From: Enterococcus pallens ATCC BAA-351
GTDB lineage: Bacteria; Bacillota; Bacilli; Lactobacillales; Enterococcaceae
Direction of reading: 5' to 3'
Assembly (NCBI RefSeq): GCF_000407485.1
Contig: NZ_ASWD01000003.1
Span: forward strand, 806,001 to 870,000
DNA length: 64,000 bases
This document shows, one piece after another, positions 35,094 through 43,809 of this stretch. Position 1 is the first letter of the stretch; each line of letters opens with the position of its first letter. Position numbers and translations under genes: made by a program. The notes under the pieces were generated by a model. The model was not told the DNA's origin, did not search any database, and worked only from the letters and a program-made list of their open reading frames with translations.

Positions 35094-36953
35094 TCATTTT
35101 TCCTGACAAATTGCCAAAAACTTTTCAAAACTAGTTTGTTTTGCTAGTCGTTTGACTCGTGCAGGTTCGTTTAAAATCATTACCAGTTCTTCAAACAGTT
35201 GCTCAAAGGAATTATCCCGTTCCCCTTTTAGTGCCAGCAGCAAAACAAGTTTGACTTTTTTCCCCTGCCATTGAATCGGCTTTTCAAAGGAACAAATTGC
35301 TACAGCATTTTTCTTAGCTTCACGTTTAATCGCATGGGGGATCGCGTAGTAATTACCAAAGGCCGTACTGGACAAAGACTCCCGTTCCAATACTTTCTCT
35401 ACATAGTCTGCTTCACAATACTCTTTCTCGAACAACTGTTGGCAAAGAAAACGGATAGCCTCTTCAGGTGTTTTTTGTGCTTCATGTGGAAAGAACAGCT
35501 CCTCCTTCAAAAAGCGAGTTAGAACTGATGGTACTTGGCTGTCCTCTACAAAAATTTGCGTAATTTCATTTAAATCCTGCTCAGTTAGAAAAGAATGATA
35601 ATGATAAATCGGAACAGTTGTTTCTAATTGCAGTGCTTCCGTAGTCAAAATCAAATCCTTGTTCTTGATTAATTCATCATTTATATCGAAAACTGATTTT
35701 GCTACCGATAGCTCTATTTCGAAATCCTTGATTCGATCAAGATACGCGCGGACAATCCGCTGATTCCCCACCCCATAAGGCGAGACTAGCAAAACCTGTT
35801 TCTTCATTTTCCGGCGAATATTTTCTAGTGCCGAAAGAAAATGCAAAGACAAATAGGCAATTTCGTCCTCTGGAAATTGAATATGCAATGTCCGCTGTAA
35901 AAATGCAGAAGCATAGACACTAACATTATAAACGAAAGGAAACTTGCTTTTAATCTCTTCTAACAAAGGGTTAGTCAAGTATTGATGACTAATCGCACGT
36001 TTATATAAGGCTGAAACATGGGTTAGTAGATAATCAACAATCTTTTCGTCCTGAGTAAAATCCAAATAAAAAATCCCCATGATACTATCCAGTAATTCTT
36101 CAATCACATCTTTTAGCTGCAGTTCTTCTAAGCTCTCATTTGAAACAATCACACCGGAATATAATCGATAAATGTATGGCAACTCCTCTTCTGGAATGCC
36201 CACCTGAAAATTTTCTTCCAGTAAAGCTGCCAGCTTAAGTGTAAGCAGTCGACTCTCCTGATCTTTCATTACAGGCTTAACGGTATTCAAAAAGCTCGCT
36301 TTGCTCACCCGCTCCAGCAATACAGCGACATGCAATATAAAAGAAATCGTCGAAAAGTCATTAATGAAAAAATTTTCCTGCTGATGAAACCGAATAACCA
36401 ATTGCGATAGTTTAGCTAAATCTATTTGTCCAAAATAATTCGAATACTTTTCTAAGCTCAGTTTGTTTGCTTCAATTTCTTGATTCAAAAACAAAGTAAA
36501 CACTCGCCGCTTATCAGCTTCTTCACCAGCAATAAATAGTTGATTGTTTTTTCGTTGAATAATCAATGATTGATCCTGTCGAGAAATCAAATCATTTAAC
36601 TCTTTAATAATCCGATTAAGCGCTGATTCGCTTATAAAGAAATCATCGGCCAATTCGTAAAAATCGCAGCTGTCTTGATCAATAATTTGACCCAGCAATT
36701 CAAAATGAAGGTTCGATTGATCTATTGTTTTTTCTCTATCCAAAGACGAAAGAGTTTCCGGATTAAGATAAAATCCCGCACCCGCCTTCGACAAAATTAC
36801 AGCTTGTTCTGTTTGTCCATTTAGTTGTTGAATATCATTACGAATTGTTTTAGTAGATACCCCTAGCTCTTTAGATAGCACCTGAGCAGTAAGAGGAAGA
36901 TTACTAAAGGACAATTTCTCAATAATCTGCTCTTGACGTTGAGAAATTTGCAT
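35094..36953 (-). CDS. licR: PRD-containing transcriptional activator with PTS EIIB/EIIA modules (LicR/BglG-MtlR type)
   Basis: A 619-residue regulator. HTH domains come first (about 1-150, with AQVLSKELGVSTKTIRNDI and a second helix-turn-helix). Two PRDs span about 160-400 with phosphorylatable histidines (LTHVSALYKRAISHQ, LSLHFLSALE). An EIIB-like part (about 405-490, LLVSPYGVGNQRIVRAY, in which the cysteine is absent) and an EIIA-type domain (about 490-619, YYAIPHAIKRE) complete it. It should activate the upstream operon when substrate is being transported. The ATG at 36953 is nine bases after AGGAGG; the ATG at 36962 abuts it. It is the last gene of the PTS operon. Confidence 0.88.
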   Translation of the reverse strand: MQISQRQEQIIEKLSFSNLPLTAQVLSKELGVSTKTIRNDIQQLNGQTEQAVILSKAGAGFYLNPETLSSLDREKTIDQSNLHFELLGQIIDQDSCDFYELADDFFISESALNRIIKELNDLISRQDQSLIIQRKNNQLFIAGEEADKRRVFTLFLNQEIEANKLSLEKYSNYFGQIDLAKLSQLVIRFHQQENFFINDFSTISFILHVAVLLERVSKASFLNTVKPVMKDQESRLLTLKLAALLEENFQVGIPEEELPYIYRLYSGVIVSNESLEELQLKDVIEELLDSIMGIFYLDFTQDEKIVDYLLTHVSALYKRAISHQYLTNPLLEEIKSKFPFVYNVSVYASAFLQRTLHIQFPEDEIAYLSLHFLSALENIRRKMKKQVLLVSPYGVGNQRIVRAYLDRIKDFEIELSVAKSVFDINDELIKNKDLILTTEALQLETTVPIYHYHSFLTEQDLNEITQIFVEDSQVPSVLTRFLKEELFFPHEAQKTPEEAIRFLCQQLFEKEYCEADYVEKVLERESLSSTAFGNYYAIPHAIKREAKKNAVAICSFEKPIQWQGKKVKLVLLLALKGERDNSFEQLFEELVMILNEPARVKRLAKQTSFEKFLAICQEK

Positions 36954-37032
36954 ATTTTCCATCCTCCTGAAGGCATTTTAGCTTTTAGATTATATCATAA
37001 TAAGAGCATAGGATTACCTATGCTCCAAAATA

Positions 37033-38388
37033 TTAGGCAGTTGTCGTATCGTTTGAAACCTCTACAGGTGTTTTTTGCTCAGCTTCTGCATTTTCTGCCT
37101 CAGATTCTTTTTCCAACGCAACCAAGTTTTTCTCATAGACCTTGAAGAATGGATAGTACAGCACCCCATCCAAGGCAATTAGCACCGCAACTAATACAAT
37201 GGCACGCCAATCCATAGTCGAAAGAAAGGCTCCAATCGGGGCAGGCATCTGCCAAGAGAACACTGCGAATGTCTTACCAACAATCCCCCATGACATACAT
37301 AAATAGGTGACAATTCCGTTAAATACAGATGTGAAGATAAAGGGTACAAAGAAAATTGGGTTTAACATCAAGGGTGTTCCGAAGATCATCGGTTCTGAAA
37401 TTCCGAAAATGGAAGGCAGAAATCCGACTTTCCCTACGGTGCTTAACTGCTTCGATTTAGAACGCATCATCAAAAACGCTAGTGCCAATACCGAACCAGA
37501 TCCGCCTATAATAACGAAGTAAGTCCAAAATGGTGTAGTAAAAATATTGCTTAAATCAGTACCCGCCATTTTTTCTGCGGCATTAATCGACAAATTTCCA
37601 TCACGGATCGGACCCAAAATGCCCGCCAGTGCCGCATCATGAATTCCGAAGAACCAGAATAAGTGAATCAAGAAGATACTTAAAATAGTAAACGGCAAAC
37701 TGTCAGCCGCTTGGAAGCTTGGCGCCATAATATTGTATAAGAATTGCACAGCAGTTGTATCAAAAGCATGGAAAATAATAAAGATGATTGAAAAGAATGT
37801 CATCAAAATTAATCCAGGCACCAAAGCTGCAAAAGTTTCTGACAATGAGGCCGGCACACTGTCAGGCATAGATATCCGTCCAATATTTTTCTTACGCATC
37901 CAATGATAGCCTTCCACCGTAACAATAGAAACAAAGAGTGCCAACAAAATACCCCGACCATCTAAAAAACTGATTTCGACTTCTTTACCATCCCAGCCCA
38001 ATTTCAAAGGAGTCAGTACCAACATCAAAAATCCTGCTACTGCAAACATTAACGGTCGCAAAACATCTTCCTTATAATGACGACATAAGAAATAGGTTAC
38101 ACCGATACAGATGAATAATGACATGGCACTTAAAGTAATTCCACTTATCCAGTTTAAAATCATACTGTTTTGTTCTGCAAAGCTCGCCCAAGCCAGTAAA
38201 AAACCATTTGTCGTATTTTCAGTCACCGGTGCAGCATTTAAAATGATTGGAATTGAACCGAACAAAGTAATTGGCAGCATCGACATAAAGGCATCACGAG
38301 TTGCTTTTAAGTGCCGCTGCTGACTTAATTTGTTCGCAAGCGGCGAGATGTATTGATCCATTTTCTCACTTAATGTATTAAATCCCAT
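37033..38388 (-). CDS. celB: PTS EIIC, cellobiose/beta-glucoside (Lac family)
   Basis: A 451-residue PTS permease domain of the lactose/cellobiose family, with about ten membrane segments. It starts FNTLSEKMDQYISPLANKLSQQRHLKATRDAF; shown features include GIHDAALAGILGPI and EPMIFGTPLMLNPIFFVPF, the region containing the conserved GEP-like motif (here SEPMIFG). The tail past residue 425 is glutamate/alanine rich. It moves the sugar across the membrane with phosphate from the EIIB encoded six bases upstream. Confidence 0.93.
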   Translation of the reverse strand: MGFNTLSEKMDQYISPLANKLSQQRHLKATRDAFMSMLPITLFGSIPIILNAAPVTENTTNGFLLAWASFAEQNSMILNWISGITLSAMSLFICIGVTYFLCRHYKEDVLRPLMFAVAGFLMLVLTPLKLGWDGKEVEISFLDGRGILLALFVSIVTVEGYHWMRKKNIGRISMPDSVPASLSETFAALVPGLILMTFFSIIFIIFHAFDTTAVQFLYNIMAPSFQAADSLPFTILSIFLIHLFWFFGIHDAALAGILGPIRDGNLSINAAEKMAGTDLSNIFTTPFWTYFVIIGGSGSVLALAFLMMRSKSKQLSTVGKVGFLPSIFGISEPMIFGTPLMLNPIFFVPFIFTSVFNGIVTYLCMSWGIVGKTFAVFSWQMPAPIGAFLSTMDWRAIVLVAVLIALDGVLYYPFFKVYEKNLVALEKESEAENAEAEQKTPVEVSNDTTTA

Positions 38389-38394
38389 GACCTT

Positions 38395-38685
38395 TTATCC
38401 CCCGATCAATTTTTTGATATCTTCGTAAACACCTTTACCATCCATAATGCCATATTTCATTGGCGAAATTGCCTCGACTGGCACGTCCACTGCCTCAGAA
38501 ATTTGTGGTTTTAAGAAACGAATTTGTGGTCCAATTAGAACCAAATCTACTCCGTCCAAGTAATCTTGGTATTCTGACTCACTGTAGGCCTTTACTTCCA
38601 GCGTATTACCGGAGGCTGCTTCAATTTTTTTGGCTAACATTCCTGTTGACATCCCTGCATTACAAACTAGCATCACTTTTTTCAT
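38395..38685 (-). CDS. celA: PTS EIIB, cellobiose/beta-glucoside (Lac family)
   Basis: A 96-residue cytoplasmic EIIB. The phosphocysteine is Cys8 in VMLVCNAGMSTGML, matching the CxxGMST consensus, and VDLVLIGPQIRF is typical. It takes phosphate from EIIA and passes it to the sugar bound by EIIC. It lies between the GH1 gene and the EIIC gene. Confidence 0.95.
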   Translation of the reverse strand: MKKVMLVCNAGMSTGMLAKKIEAASGNTLEVKAYSESEYQDYLDGVDLVLIGPQIRFLKPQISEAVDVPVEAISPMKYGIMDGKGVYEDIKKLIGG

Positions 38686-38741
38686 TATTCATCGTTCCTC
38701 TCAATGAAGTACTTTTCTATGTTTTGAAAATACAACTGCTT

Positions 38742-40136
38742 TTATTCAAACGCTCTTCTTTGGATTTTTTCTCCATGACTTTCAATAATATCCTTAAACC
38801 AGTAATAAGAAGCTTTCGGTTTACGTTCCTGTCCCTTCTCAAAATCAACAGCAACTAATCCATAACGTTTTTCGACACCGTTTTTCCAAGAGTATAAATC
38901 AAAGGATGCCCAAGCATAATAGCCACGAATATCCACACCACGATCCATCGCATTCATGATGGCATTAATATGATCATTCATAAATGAAATACGGTAATCG
39001 TCATTCACTTGATCAACTGTCACATCTTCACGAACACCCACACCATTTTCAGTCACGTAAATTGGTAAATGATACCGATCCCAAGCTTCAAGTAAGCCAT
39101 CTTGTAAGCCTTTAGGATAGATTTCTGTATCCCAAGCAGTAAATTCACTGTTCGGATCCTTGACTTGTTCAAACCAGCCTTTGATTACTACTTTACTTTG
39201 TCCTTTTTTTCCAGAATGATTGAACACTAACTGTGTTTCACCTTCAGTATACGGTTTCACTAAAGTACGAGCATAATAGTTTAGGCCGATAAAATCAACC
39301 GTATTTTCTTTGATAACTTGCAATTCTTCTGCCTGCATAAAGCTTACGTCATAGTCCTGTGCTAGCTTGGCTACTAAGTCAATTGGGAATTTGCCTAAAG
39401 CTGCAGTATCTAAAATCCAGTTGTTGCAATAGTTATCAGCATAGCGCATCGCAATCTTGGTTTCGATTGTATCGTCTACGCCATTAACAGGTGTATAACT
39501 ATGAACGATGCCGATTTGTCCCTGATAACCACCTTCACGGAAAGCGCGGACTCCCAAAGCACTTGCCAGCATTACATGATACGCACCAATCATTGTTTTC
39601 TGCACATCTTGTAAACCCGGTGGATAGTTACCGATAAAATAGCCGTTAGCAATAAACCATTTCGGCTCATTGAAGGTTGTCCAATAGCGAACCTTATCTC
39701 CAAAATGTTCAAAGCAAACCTTTGCTAAATGCTCAAACGCATAAGCTACATCCCGATTCAACCATCCGCCTTCTGCTTCCCAATACTGTGGTAAATCCCA
39801 ATGATAAATCGTTACAAAGGGTTCAATGCCGTGTTTGTGACAAGCATCCAGTAAACGATGATAAAACTCTATCCCCTTTAAATTAATTTCACCCGCTTTA
39901 TTTTTGATGATTCGCGGCCAAGACAGTGAAAAACGATAAGAGGTTTGTCCTCCTTCTTTCATCATGCGAATATCTTCTTCAAAGCGATGATAATGGTCGC
40001 TGGCAACATCCCCATTTTCCATACCATTTTCATGTAGGTAATGATCCCACATAGATTCTGCCTTATCATCTACATCCCAAGCACCTTCACATTGATAAGA
40101 AGCGGTTGCTCCACCCCAGAAAAAGTTTTTATCCAT
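38742..40136 (-). CDS. bglA: 6-phospho-beta-glucosidase (GH1)
   Basis: A 464-residue GH1 enzyme. FFWGGATASYQCEGAW opens the barrel. The acid/base Glu is in TTFNEPKW and the nucleophile Glu in IYVTENGVG. The segment SWKNGVEKRYGLVAVDFEKGQERKPKASYYWF is the conserved end and carries the phosphate-recognising part; here I note only SxxxxxEKRYG as seen. It splits phosphorylated cellobiose or aryl-beta-glucosides delivered by the PTS. The start at 40136 follows AAGGAG and overlaps the EIIA stop; an earlier in-frame start at 40154 lies inside EIIA. Confidence 0.93.
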   Translation of the reverse strand: MDKNFFWGGATASYQCEGAWDVDDKAESMWDHYLHENGMENGDVASDHYHRFEEDIRMMKEGGQTSYRFSLSWPRIIKNKAGEINLKGIEFYHRLLDACHKHGIEPFVTIYHWDLPQYWEAEGGWLNRDVAYAFEHLAKVCFEHFGDKVRYWTTFNEPKWFIANGYFIGNYPPGLQDVQKTMIGAYHVMLASALGVRAFREGGYQGQIGIVHSYTPVNGVDDTIETKIAMRYADNYCNNWILDTAALGKFPIDLVAKLAQDYDVSFMQAEELQVIKENTVDFIGLNYYARTLVKPYTEGETQLVFNHSGKKGQSKVVIKGWFEQVKDPNSEFTAWDTEIYPKGLQDGLLEAWDRYHLPIYVTENGVGVREDVTVDQVNDDYRISFMNDHINAIMNAMDRGVDIRGYYAWASFDLYSWKNGVEKRYGLVAVDFEKGQERKPKASYYWFKDIIESHGEKIQRRAFE

Positions 40137-40465
40137 TAAATAGTCTCCTTCCATTTATACAATTCTCCAAACTCAGCAATCATATCTACTGCAATATCAG
40201 TTGAGGTTAAGTGCCCCTCTGCATGTACTAATAATAGATCCACATCTTGCATTCGCTCCTCTGAAGAAAGCTTCCTCAGCATTTCTGCATGAGCACGATG
40301 GGCAAGCTTCATCTCACTTTTCGCTGTCATATATTTTTCATCAAATGTTTTGAAGTCTCCTTGCTTTACAGCGAGCAGGGCTTCATAGGCATCACTTTTT
40401 GCGTTACCTGCATGTAAGATGATGGCCATCGATTCCATCTCAGTTCCGATTCTAACTTCTTCCAT
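40136..40465 (-). CDS. celC: PTS EIIA, lactose/cellobiose family
   Basis: A 109-residue helical EIIA with the phosphorylatable His81 in LLLVHAEGHLTSTD and the MAIILHAGNAKSDAYEAL opening. It takes phosphate from HPr. It is the first gene of the operon EIIA-GH1-EIIB-EIIC-regulator. GGAGGAGG lies upstream of the ATG. Confidence 0.95.
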   Translation of the reverse strand: MEEVRIGTEMESMAIILHAGNAKSDAYEALLAVKQGDFKTFDEKYMTAKSEMKLAHRAHAEMLRKLSSEERMQDVDLLLVHAEGHLTSTDIAVDMIAEFGELYKWKETI

Positions 40466-40496
40466 TAAAAAGTTCCTCCTCCTTCTCTCTGGTTTA

Positions 40497-40525
40497 ACTA
40501 TAAAACGTTTTCAAGTTGGTTTAAA
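40497..40525 (-). promoter_or_regulatory. Promoter of the PTS operon with overlapping cre site
   Basis: Minus-strand TATAGT at 40497-40502 with a weak TTTAAA -35 at 40520-40525 (17-base spacer). TTGAAAACGTTTTAT at 40500-40514 matches the cre consensus except one base and covers the -10, so CcpA (encoded at 60270) should repress here. The weak -35 fits dependence on an activator. Confidence 0.65.
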
Positions 40526-40533
40526 TTTTTTAT

Positions 40534-40553
40534 TTTCCACTTTAAAGTGGAAA
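40534..40553. promoter_or_regulatory. Perfect 20-bp palindrome, candidate LicR-type activator site
   Basis: TTTCCACTTT/AAAGTGGAAA is a perfect palindrome centred about 50 bases upstream of the predicted start point, a typical activator position, next to the operon that encodes its own PRD activator. Confidence 0.6.
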
Positions 40554-40577
40554 TTACGAGACGCACTATTTACACAA

Positions 40578-40611
40578 CAAAAAAACCACCGAGAAATTTC
40601 TTCTCGATGGT
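40578..40611 (-). terminator. Terminator after yqeY
   Basis: Minus-strand ACCATCGAGAA pairs with TTCTCGGTGGT, then seven Ts. Confidence 0.85.
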
Positions 40612-40619
40612 AAGAATTC

Positions 40620-41063
40620 TTATTGTAACAGCTCTTTCACAATGGCATTTACCTGATTACCATCGGCCTTACCTTTGACCTTAGGCATCACAGCACCCAT
40701 TACTTTACCAAATTCTTTTGGTGAAGCTGCTCCAGTTTTGGCAATTGCATCACTTACTATGCTGCGGATTTCATCTTCTGAAAGCTGCGCTGGCAAGTAT
40801 TTTTCCACAATTACAATTTCTTTTTTTACTTTGTCCGCTAAATCAGTACGATCGGCCTTTTCGAATTCAGTTAATGAATCACGACGTTGTTTCATCTCAC
40901 GAGACAATACAGTCAATTCTTCATCTTCTGATAATTCCTGTCCGGTATTGATTTGTTCATTTTGAACAGCGGCTTTCAGCATTCGGATCACCTGCAAAGA
41001 CTCCTTGTCCTTGCTGCGCATCGCCTGCTTCATGTCTTCGTTTAGCCGAGTAAGCAGTGACAT
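40620..41063 (-). CDS. yqeY: GatB/YqeY domain protein
   Basis: A 147-residue YqeY protein, related to the tail domain of the GatB/GatE amidotransferase subunits. It has [26 protein letters not shown] and the C-terminal [20 protein letters not shown]. The role is unclear, possibly linked to tRNA. It directly follows rpsU, the conserved order in Firmicutes. The second of two adjacent ATGs is chosen for better spacing to GGAG. Confidence 0.93.
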   Translation of the reverse strand: MSLLTRLNEDMKQAMRSKDKESLQVIRMLKAAVQNEQINTGQELSEDEELTVLSREMKQRRDSLTEFEKADRTDLADKVKKEIVIVEKYLPAQLSEDEIRSIVSDAIAKTGAASPKEFGKVMGAVMPKVKGKADGNQVNAIVKELLQ

Positions 41064-41081
41064 CATATCACTCCATTCACA

Positions 41082-41258
41082 CTAGAATTTTTTGCGTTTT
41101 CTAGCTGCTTCTGATTTTTTCTTACGTTTCACACTTGGCTTTTCATAAAATTCACGTTTACGAGATTCTTGTAGAGTCCCCGCTTTTGAAACGGAACGTT
41201 TGAAGCGACGAAGAGCATCGTCAAGAGATTCATTTTTACGAACCACTGTTTTTGACAT
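41082..41258 (-). CDS. rpsU: 30S ribosomal protein S21
   Basis: A 58-residue very basic protein starting [19 protein letters not shown] and ending [12 protein letters not shown], the full length of Firmicutes S21. It takes part in initiation on the 30S subunit. GGGAGGGAATT precedes the ATG at 41258. It is co-oriented with yqeY 16 bases downstream. Confidence 0.97.
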   Translation of the reverse strand: MSKTVVRKNESLDDALRRFKRSVSKAGTLQESRKREFYEKPSVKRKKKSEAARKRKKF

Positions 41259-41401
41259 ATAAATTCCCTCCCTCCGAGCTTAAAAAGTAACCGTTTTTGT
41301 TATTGAAATATACTCTCAAAAAACAAGACCGTCCATAGGTTATTATATCGAATGGATAAATACGAGTCAAGGTACTGAGGAGTTTTATTTTTCCCGATTA
41401 T

Positions 41402-41836
41402 TTAAGCAATCGTTTTACAATCCGAACAACGCCCATATAACTCAAAACGATGGCCTTCAATTTGACAATCATCTAATTGTTCCTTAAAGAAATCCATGGG
41501 ACACATATGGATCTCTTTCGTTTTGCCGCAGACAGTACAAATAAAATGATGATGATGCCCAAAATCTTCACTGCAGCTGAAGCGGAACTTCATCTCACCT
41601 TGATAATCAGTCTCTTCTATAATTCCAATTTCACAAAATTCTCTTAAGTTTCTATAAACAGTATCGTAACTAAGTCCTGGAAAAAGATTATTCAAATGTT
41701 CATAGATTTCTTTGGCAGCTACATAACGATTCTTTTTGATTAAATAATCCAGCAAAGTTTCACGCTTTTTTGTGTATTTAAAGCCATTTTCTTTTACTTT
41801 TACCAATGCTTTTTCTAACAAGGTCGGTTGAGTCAT
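41402..41836 (-). CDS. zur: Fur-family zinc uptake regulator Zur
   Basis: A 144-residue Fur-family repressor. The winged helix has LKENGFKYTKKRETLLDYL and YPGLSYDTVYRNLREF. The dimerisation domain has HHHHFICTVCGKTKEIHMCPMDFF and a final YGRCSDC, giving two CxxC pairs for structural zinc. The pattern matches Bacillus Zur more closely than Fur or PerR (notably CGKTKEI..CPMD and GHxFExYGxCxDC). A near-perfect Zur box lies 21 bases upstream of its start and overlaps its likely -10 (CATAAT), suggesting autoregulation. It is divergent from the second DUF299 gene. Confidence 0.88.
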   Translation of the reverse strand: MTQPTLLEKALVKVKENGFKYTKKRETLLDYLIKKNRYVAAKEIYEHLNNLFPGLSYDTVYRNLREFCEIGIIEETDYQGEMKFRFSCSEDFGHHHHFICTVCGKTKEIHMCPMDFFKEQLDDCQIEGHRFELYGRCSDCKTIA

Positions 41837-41856
41837 GACGATTCCTCCTAATTAAA

Positions 41857-41871
41857 TCGTAATGATTATGA
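41857..41871. promoter_or_regulatory. Zur box between zur and the second DUF299 gene
   Basis: TCGTAATGATTATGA differs at one position from the Bacillus Zur consensus TCGTAATNATTACGA. It covers the -10 region of zur (minus) and the -35 region of the DUF299 promoter (plus; TATAAT at 41885-41890). Confidence 0.75.
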
Positions 41872-41920
41872 ATAAACAATATGGTATAATAAATTATCTT
41901 AAAATACAAGGGAGAATTTT

Positions 41921-42784
41921 ATGGAGAAGGAAAATCAAACTGATCTTGTAACGATCTTTATCATTTCCGATTCGGCAGGTGAAACAGCTTCTAAATTGGC
42001 ACAAGCTTCTATGGCCCAATACCCAACTGTAGAATTTTGCTTATTCCGTCGAACCTTTATTAGCTCATCAGAATTACTGTTGAAAGCATTAAAGGATGCA
42101 AAAAACGAAAATGCACTAATCATTCATACATTGATCGATCCAAAGCTATCACGAATTGCCGAAGAATTTTGTGAACAGGCCGGCTTGTTCCATATGGACC
42201 TGCTGAATCCGGTTGTTAATGAAATTGAACGCCGGGCACATATTGAACCTAGCTACGAACCTGGAGCATTACATCACCTAAATGACAATTACTTCAAACG
42301 AATCAAAGCATTAGAATTTGCTGTAAAATACGATGATGGGAAAGATCCGAAAGGCTTCCTTGATGCTGACATCGTTTTATTAGGGGTATCACGGACCTCA
42401 AAAACACCTTTAAGCTTGTTTTTAGCTAACAAAAACTTAAAGGTTGCTAATCTACCATTAATTCCACAAGCCCATATTCCTAAGCAGCTGTTCCAGATTG
42501 ATCCTAAGAAAATTGTCGGCTTGACCAATGATCCAGAGGTATTAATCAATATTCGGAAAGAACGGATGCGTGCTTACGGACTTAACCCTGAAACGGCTTA
42601 TTCAGATCGTGACAAAATTCAAGCTGAATTAGAATTTGCCAATGATTTGTATCAAAAGCTAGGTTGCTATGTGGTAAATGTAGCCAATTATTCGATCGAA
42701 GAAACTGCTGCAAAAATTATGACTGCCTTGGACCTAGAAGACCACAGCTACTATTTCATGGAAGACTCTGATGATGACGAATAA
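41921..42784 (+). CDS. Second DUF299 kinase/pyrophosphorylase-like protein, next to zur
   Basis: A 287-residue DUF299 paralog of the protein at 13566. It keeps FIISDSAGET, the P-loop-like GVSRTSKT (155-162) and EFAVKYDDGKDPKGF. Differences are a longer N-terminus and an acidic tail (DSDDDE). Family members switch PPDK or PEP synthase on and off by phosphorylating a threonine. It stands alone, without ccpN or fbp, and its promoter overlaps a Zur box shared with zur, so zinc control is likely. The target is unknown. TATAAT lies 30 bases upstream and GGGAG precedes the ATG. Confidence 0.9.
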   Translation: MEKENQTDLVTIFIISDSAGETASKLAQASMAQYPTVEFCLFRRTFISSSELLLKALKDAKNENALIIHTLIDPKLSRIAEEFCEQAGLFHMDLLNPVVNEIERRAHIEPSYEPGALHHLNDNYFKRIKALEFAVKYDDGKDPKGFLDADIVLLGVSRTSKTPLSLFLANKNLKVANLPLIPQAHIPKQLFQIDPKKIVGLTNDPEVLINIRKERMRAYGLNPETAYSDRDKIQAELEFANDLYQKLGCYVVNVANYSIEETAAKIMTALDLEDHSYYFMEDSDDDE

Positions 42785-42798
42785 CCCTAAAAAACATT

Positions 42799-42868
42799 AA
42801 AAATATCCGAATGATAGTGAAATCGCCCATTGTTACAGGAGCGAAATCACTAGAATTCGGATATTTTA
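42799..42868. terminator. Long bidirectional terminator between the DUF299 gene and metA
   Basis: AAAATATCCGAAT pairs with ATTCGGATATTTT and an inner TAGTGA with TCACTA, between convergent genes. Confidence 0.75.
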
Positions 42869-42871
42869 GTT

Positions 42872-43807
42872 CTAAAATGACTTATTTAGCTTTTTCGTTT
42901 GAATTTCTACTATTTGATTTAATACATAAGGCGTTGTTTGGTAAACATCGTTGATCCAATTATGGAAAAACAAATAAGCATGCGCTCGCCAGCGATTTGT
43001 AACCTTTTCATCTGATGACAAATAATAATTTTCAGGTTTTTGAGTGTCTAAGCCTTTATCTAAGTCCCGCAGGTATTCACCTTCCAGGGTCCCCGAGTCA
43101 TACTCAAAGTGTCCTAGTAAAAATACATTGTGGCCATCGTCTGAAAGAAGAATCGTAGCATCCTCCTCTTCTCCACGAGCAATCACTTCTAAGGGACTGT
43201 TTGAAACTTGTGCTTCATCAATACCAGTATAACGAGATTGCGGCATCCAAAAGACGTCATCAAAGCCGCGAAACAGCCGATGCTTTGTCAAAAGCTTTTG
43301 CGAAAAAATACCAAATAGTTTTTCCTCGAACATAACCTTATTGATTCCATAATGGTGATACAGCCCTGCTTGAGCTCCCCAGCAGATGTGGATAACCGAA
43401 GTCACGTGGGTTTGACTCCAAGCCATAATAGCTGTAAGCTCCTCCCAATAATCTACCTCTTCAAAAGGCAGCTTTTCAATCGGTGCACCAGTAATAATCA
43501 ATCCATCATAACAGGTTTCTTTAATAGAAGAAAATTCTAAATAGTACTTTTCCAAATGGGTTTTGCTAGTATTCCGGTGCTCATGAGAAGCTACCTTCAT
43601 AAAATCCACATCAATTTGCAGAGGACTTTGACTAATTAAACGCAGCAATTGAATCTCTGTAACAATTTTATTGGGCATCAAATTTAAGATCAATAATTTT
43701 AACGGACGGATATCCTGCTGATTCGCTCGTAGATTATCAATGGCGAAAATGTCTTCATTTTCCAAAACCTTTTTAGCTGGAAAATCAGGTTCTAAACGAA
43801 TCGGCAT
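42872..43807 (-). CDS. metA: Homoserine O-acetyltransferase (MetA type)
   Basis: A 311-residue MetA-fold transferase. The nucleophile Cys142 is in HICWGAQAGLYHHYG, and the catalytic His and Glu are in LGHFEYDSGTLEGEY. Residue 111, which sets acyl-CoA choice in this family, is Glu (in TGAPIEKLPFEEV). Glu at this place is known to give acetyl-CoA use, Gly succinyl-CoA use. The enzyme therefore probably makes O-acetylhomoserine, the substrate of the MetY encoded just upstream. Both genes lie behind a T-box. Confidence 0.92.
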   Translation of the reverse strand: MPIRLEPDFPAKKVLENEDIFAIDNLRANQQDIRPLKLLILNLMPNKIVTEIQLLRLISQSPLQIDVDFMKVASHEHRNTSKTHLEKYYLEFSSIKETCYDGLIITGAPIEKLPFEEVDYWEELTAIMAWSQTHVTSVIHICWGAQAGLYHHYGINKVMFEEKLFGIFSQKLLTKHRLFRGFDDVFWMPQSRYTGIDEAQVSNSPLEVIARGEEEDATILLSDDGHNVFLLGHFEYDSGTLEGEYLRDLDKGLDTQKPENYYLSSDEKVTNRWRAHAYLFFHNWINDVYQTTPYVLNQIVEIQTKKLNKSF

Positions 43808-43809
43808 GA

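Noticed and set aside
38389-38394. Possible frameshift between EIIB and EIIC, or missing genes in the PTS operon
   Set aside because: All four PTS domains and the GH1 enzyme are intact, with normal stops and ribosome sites.
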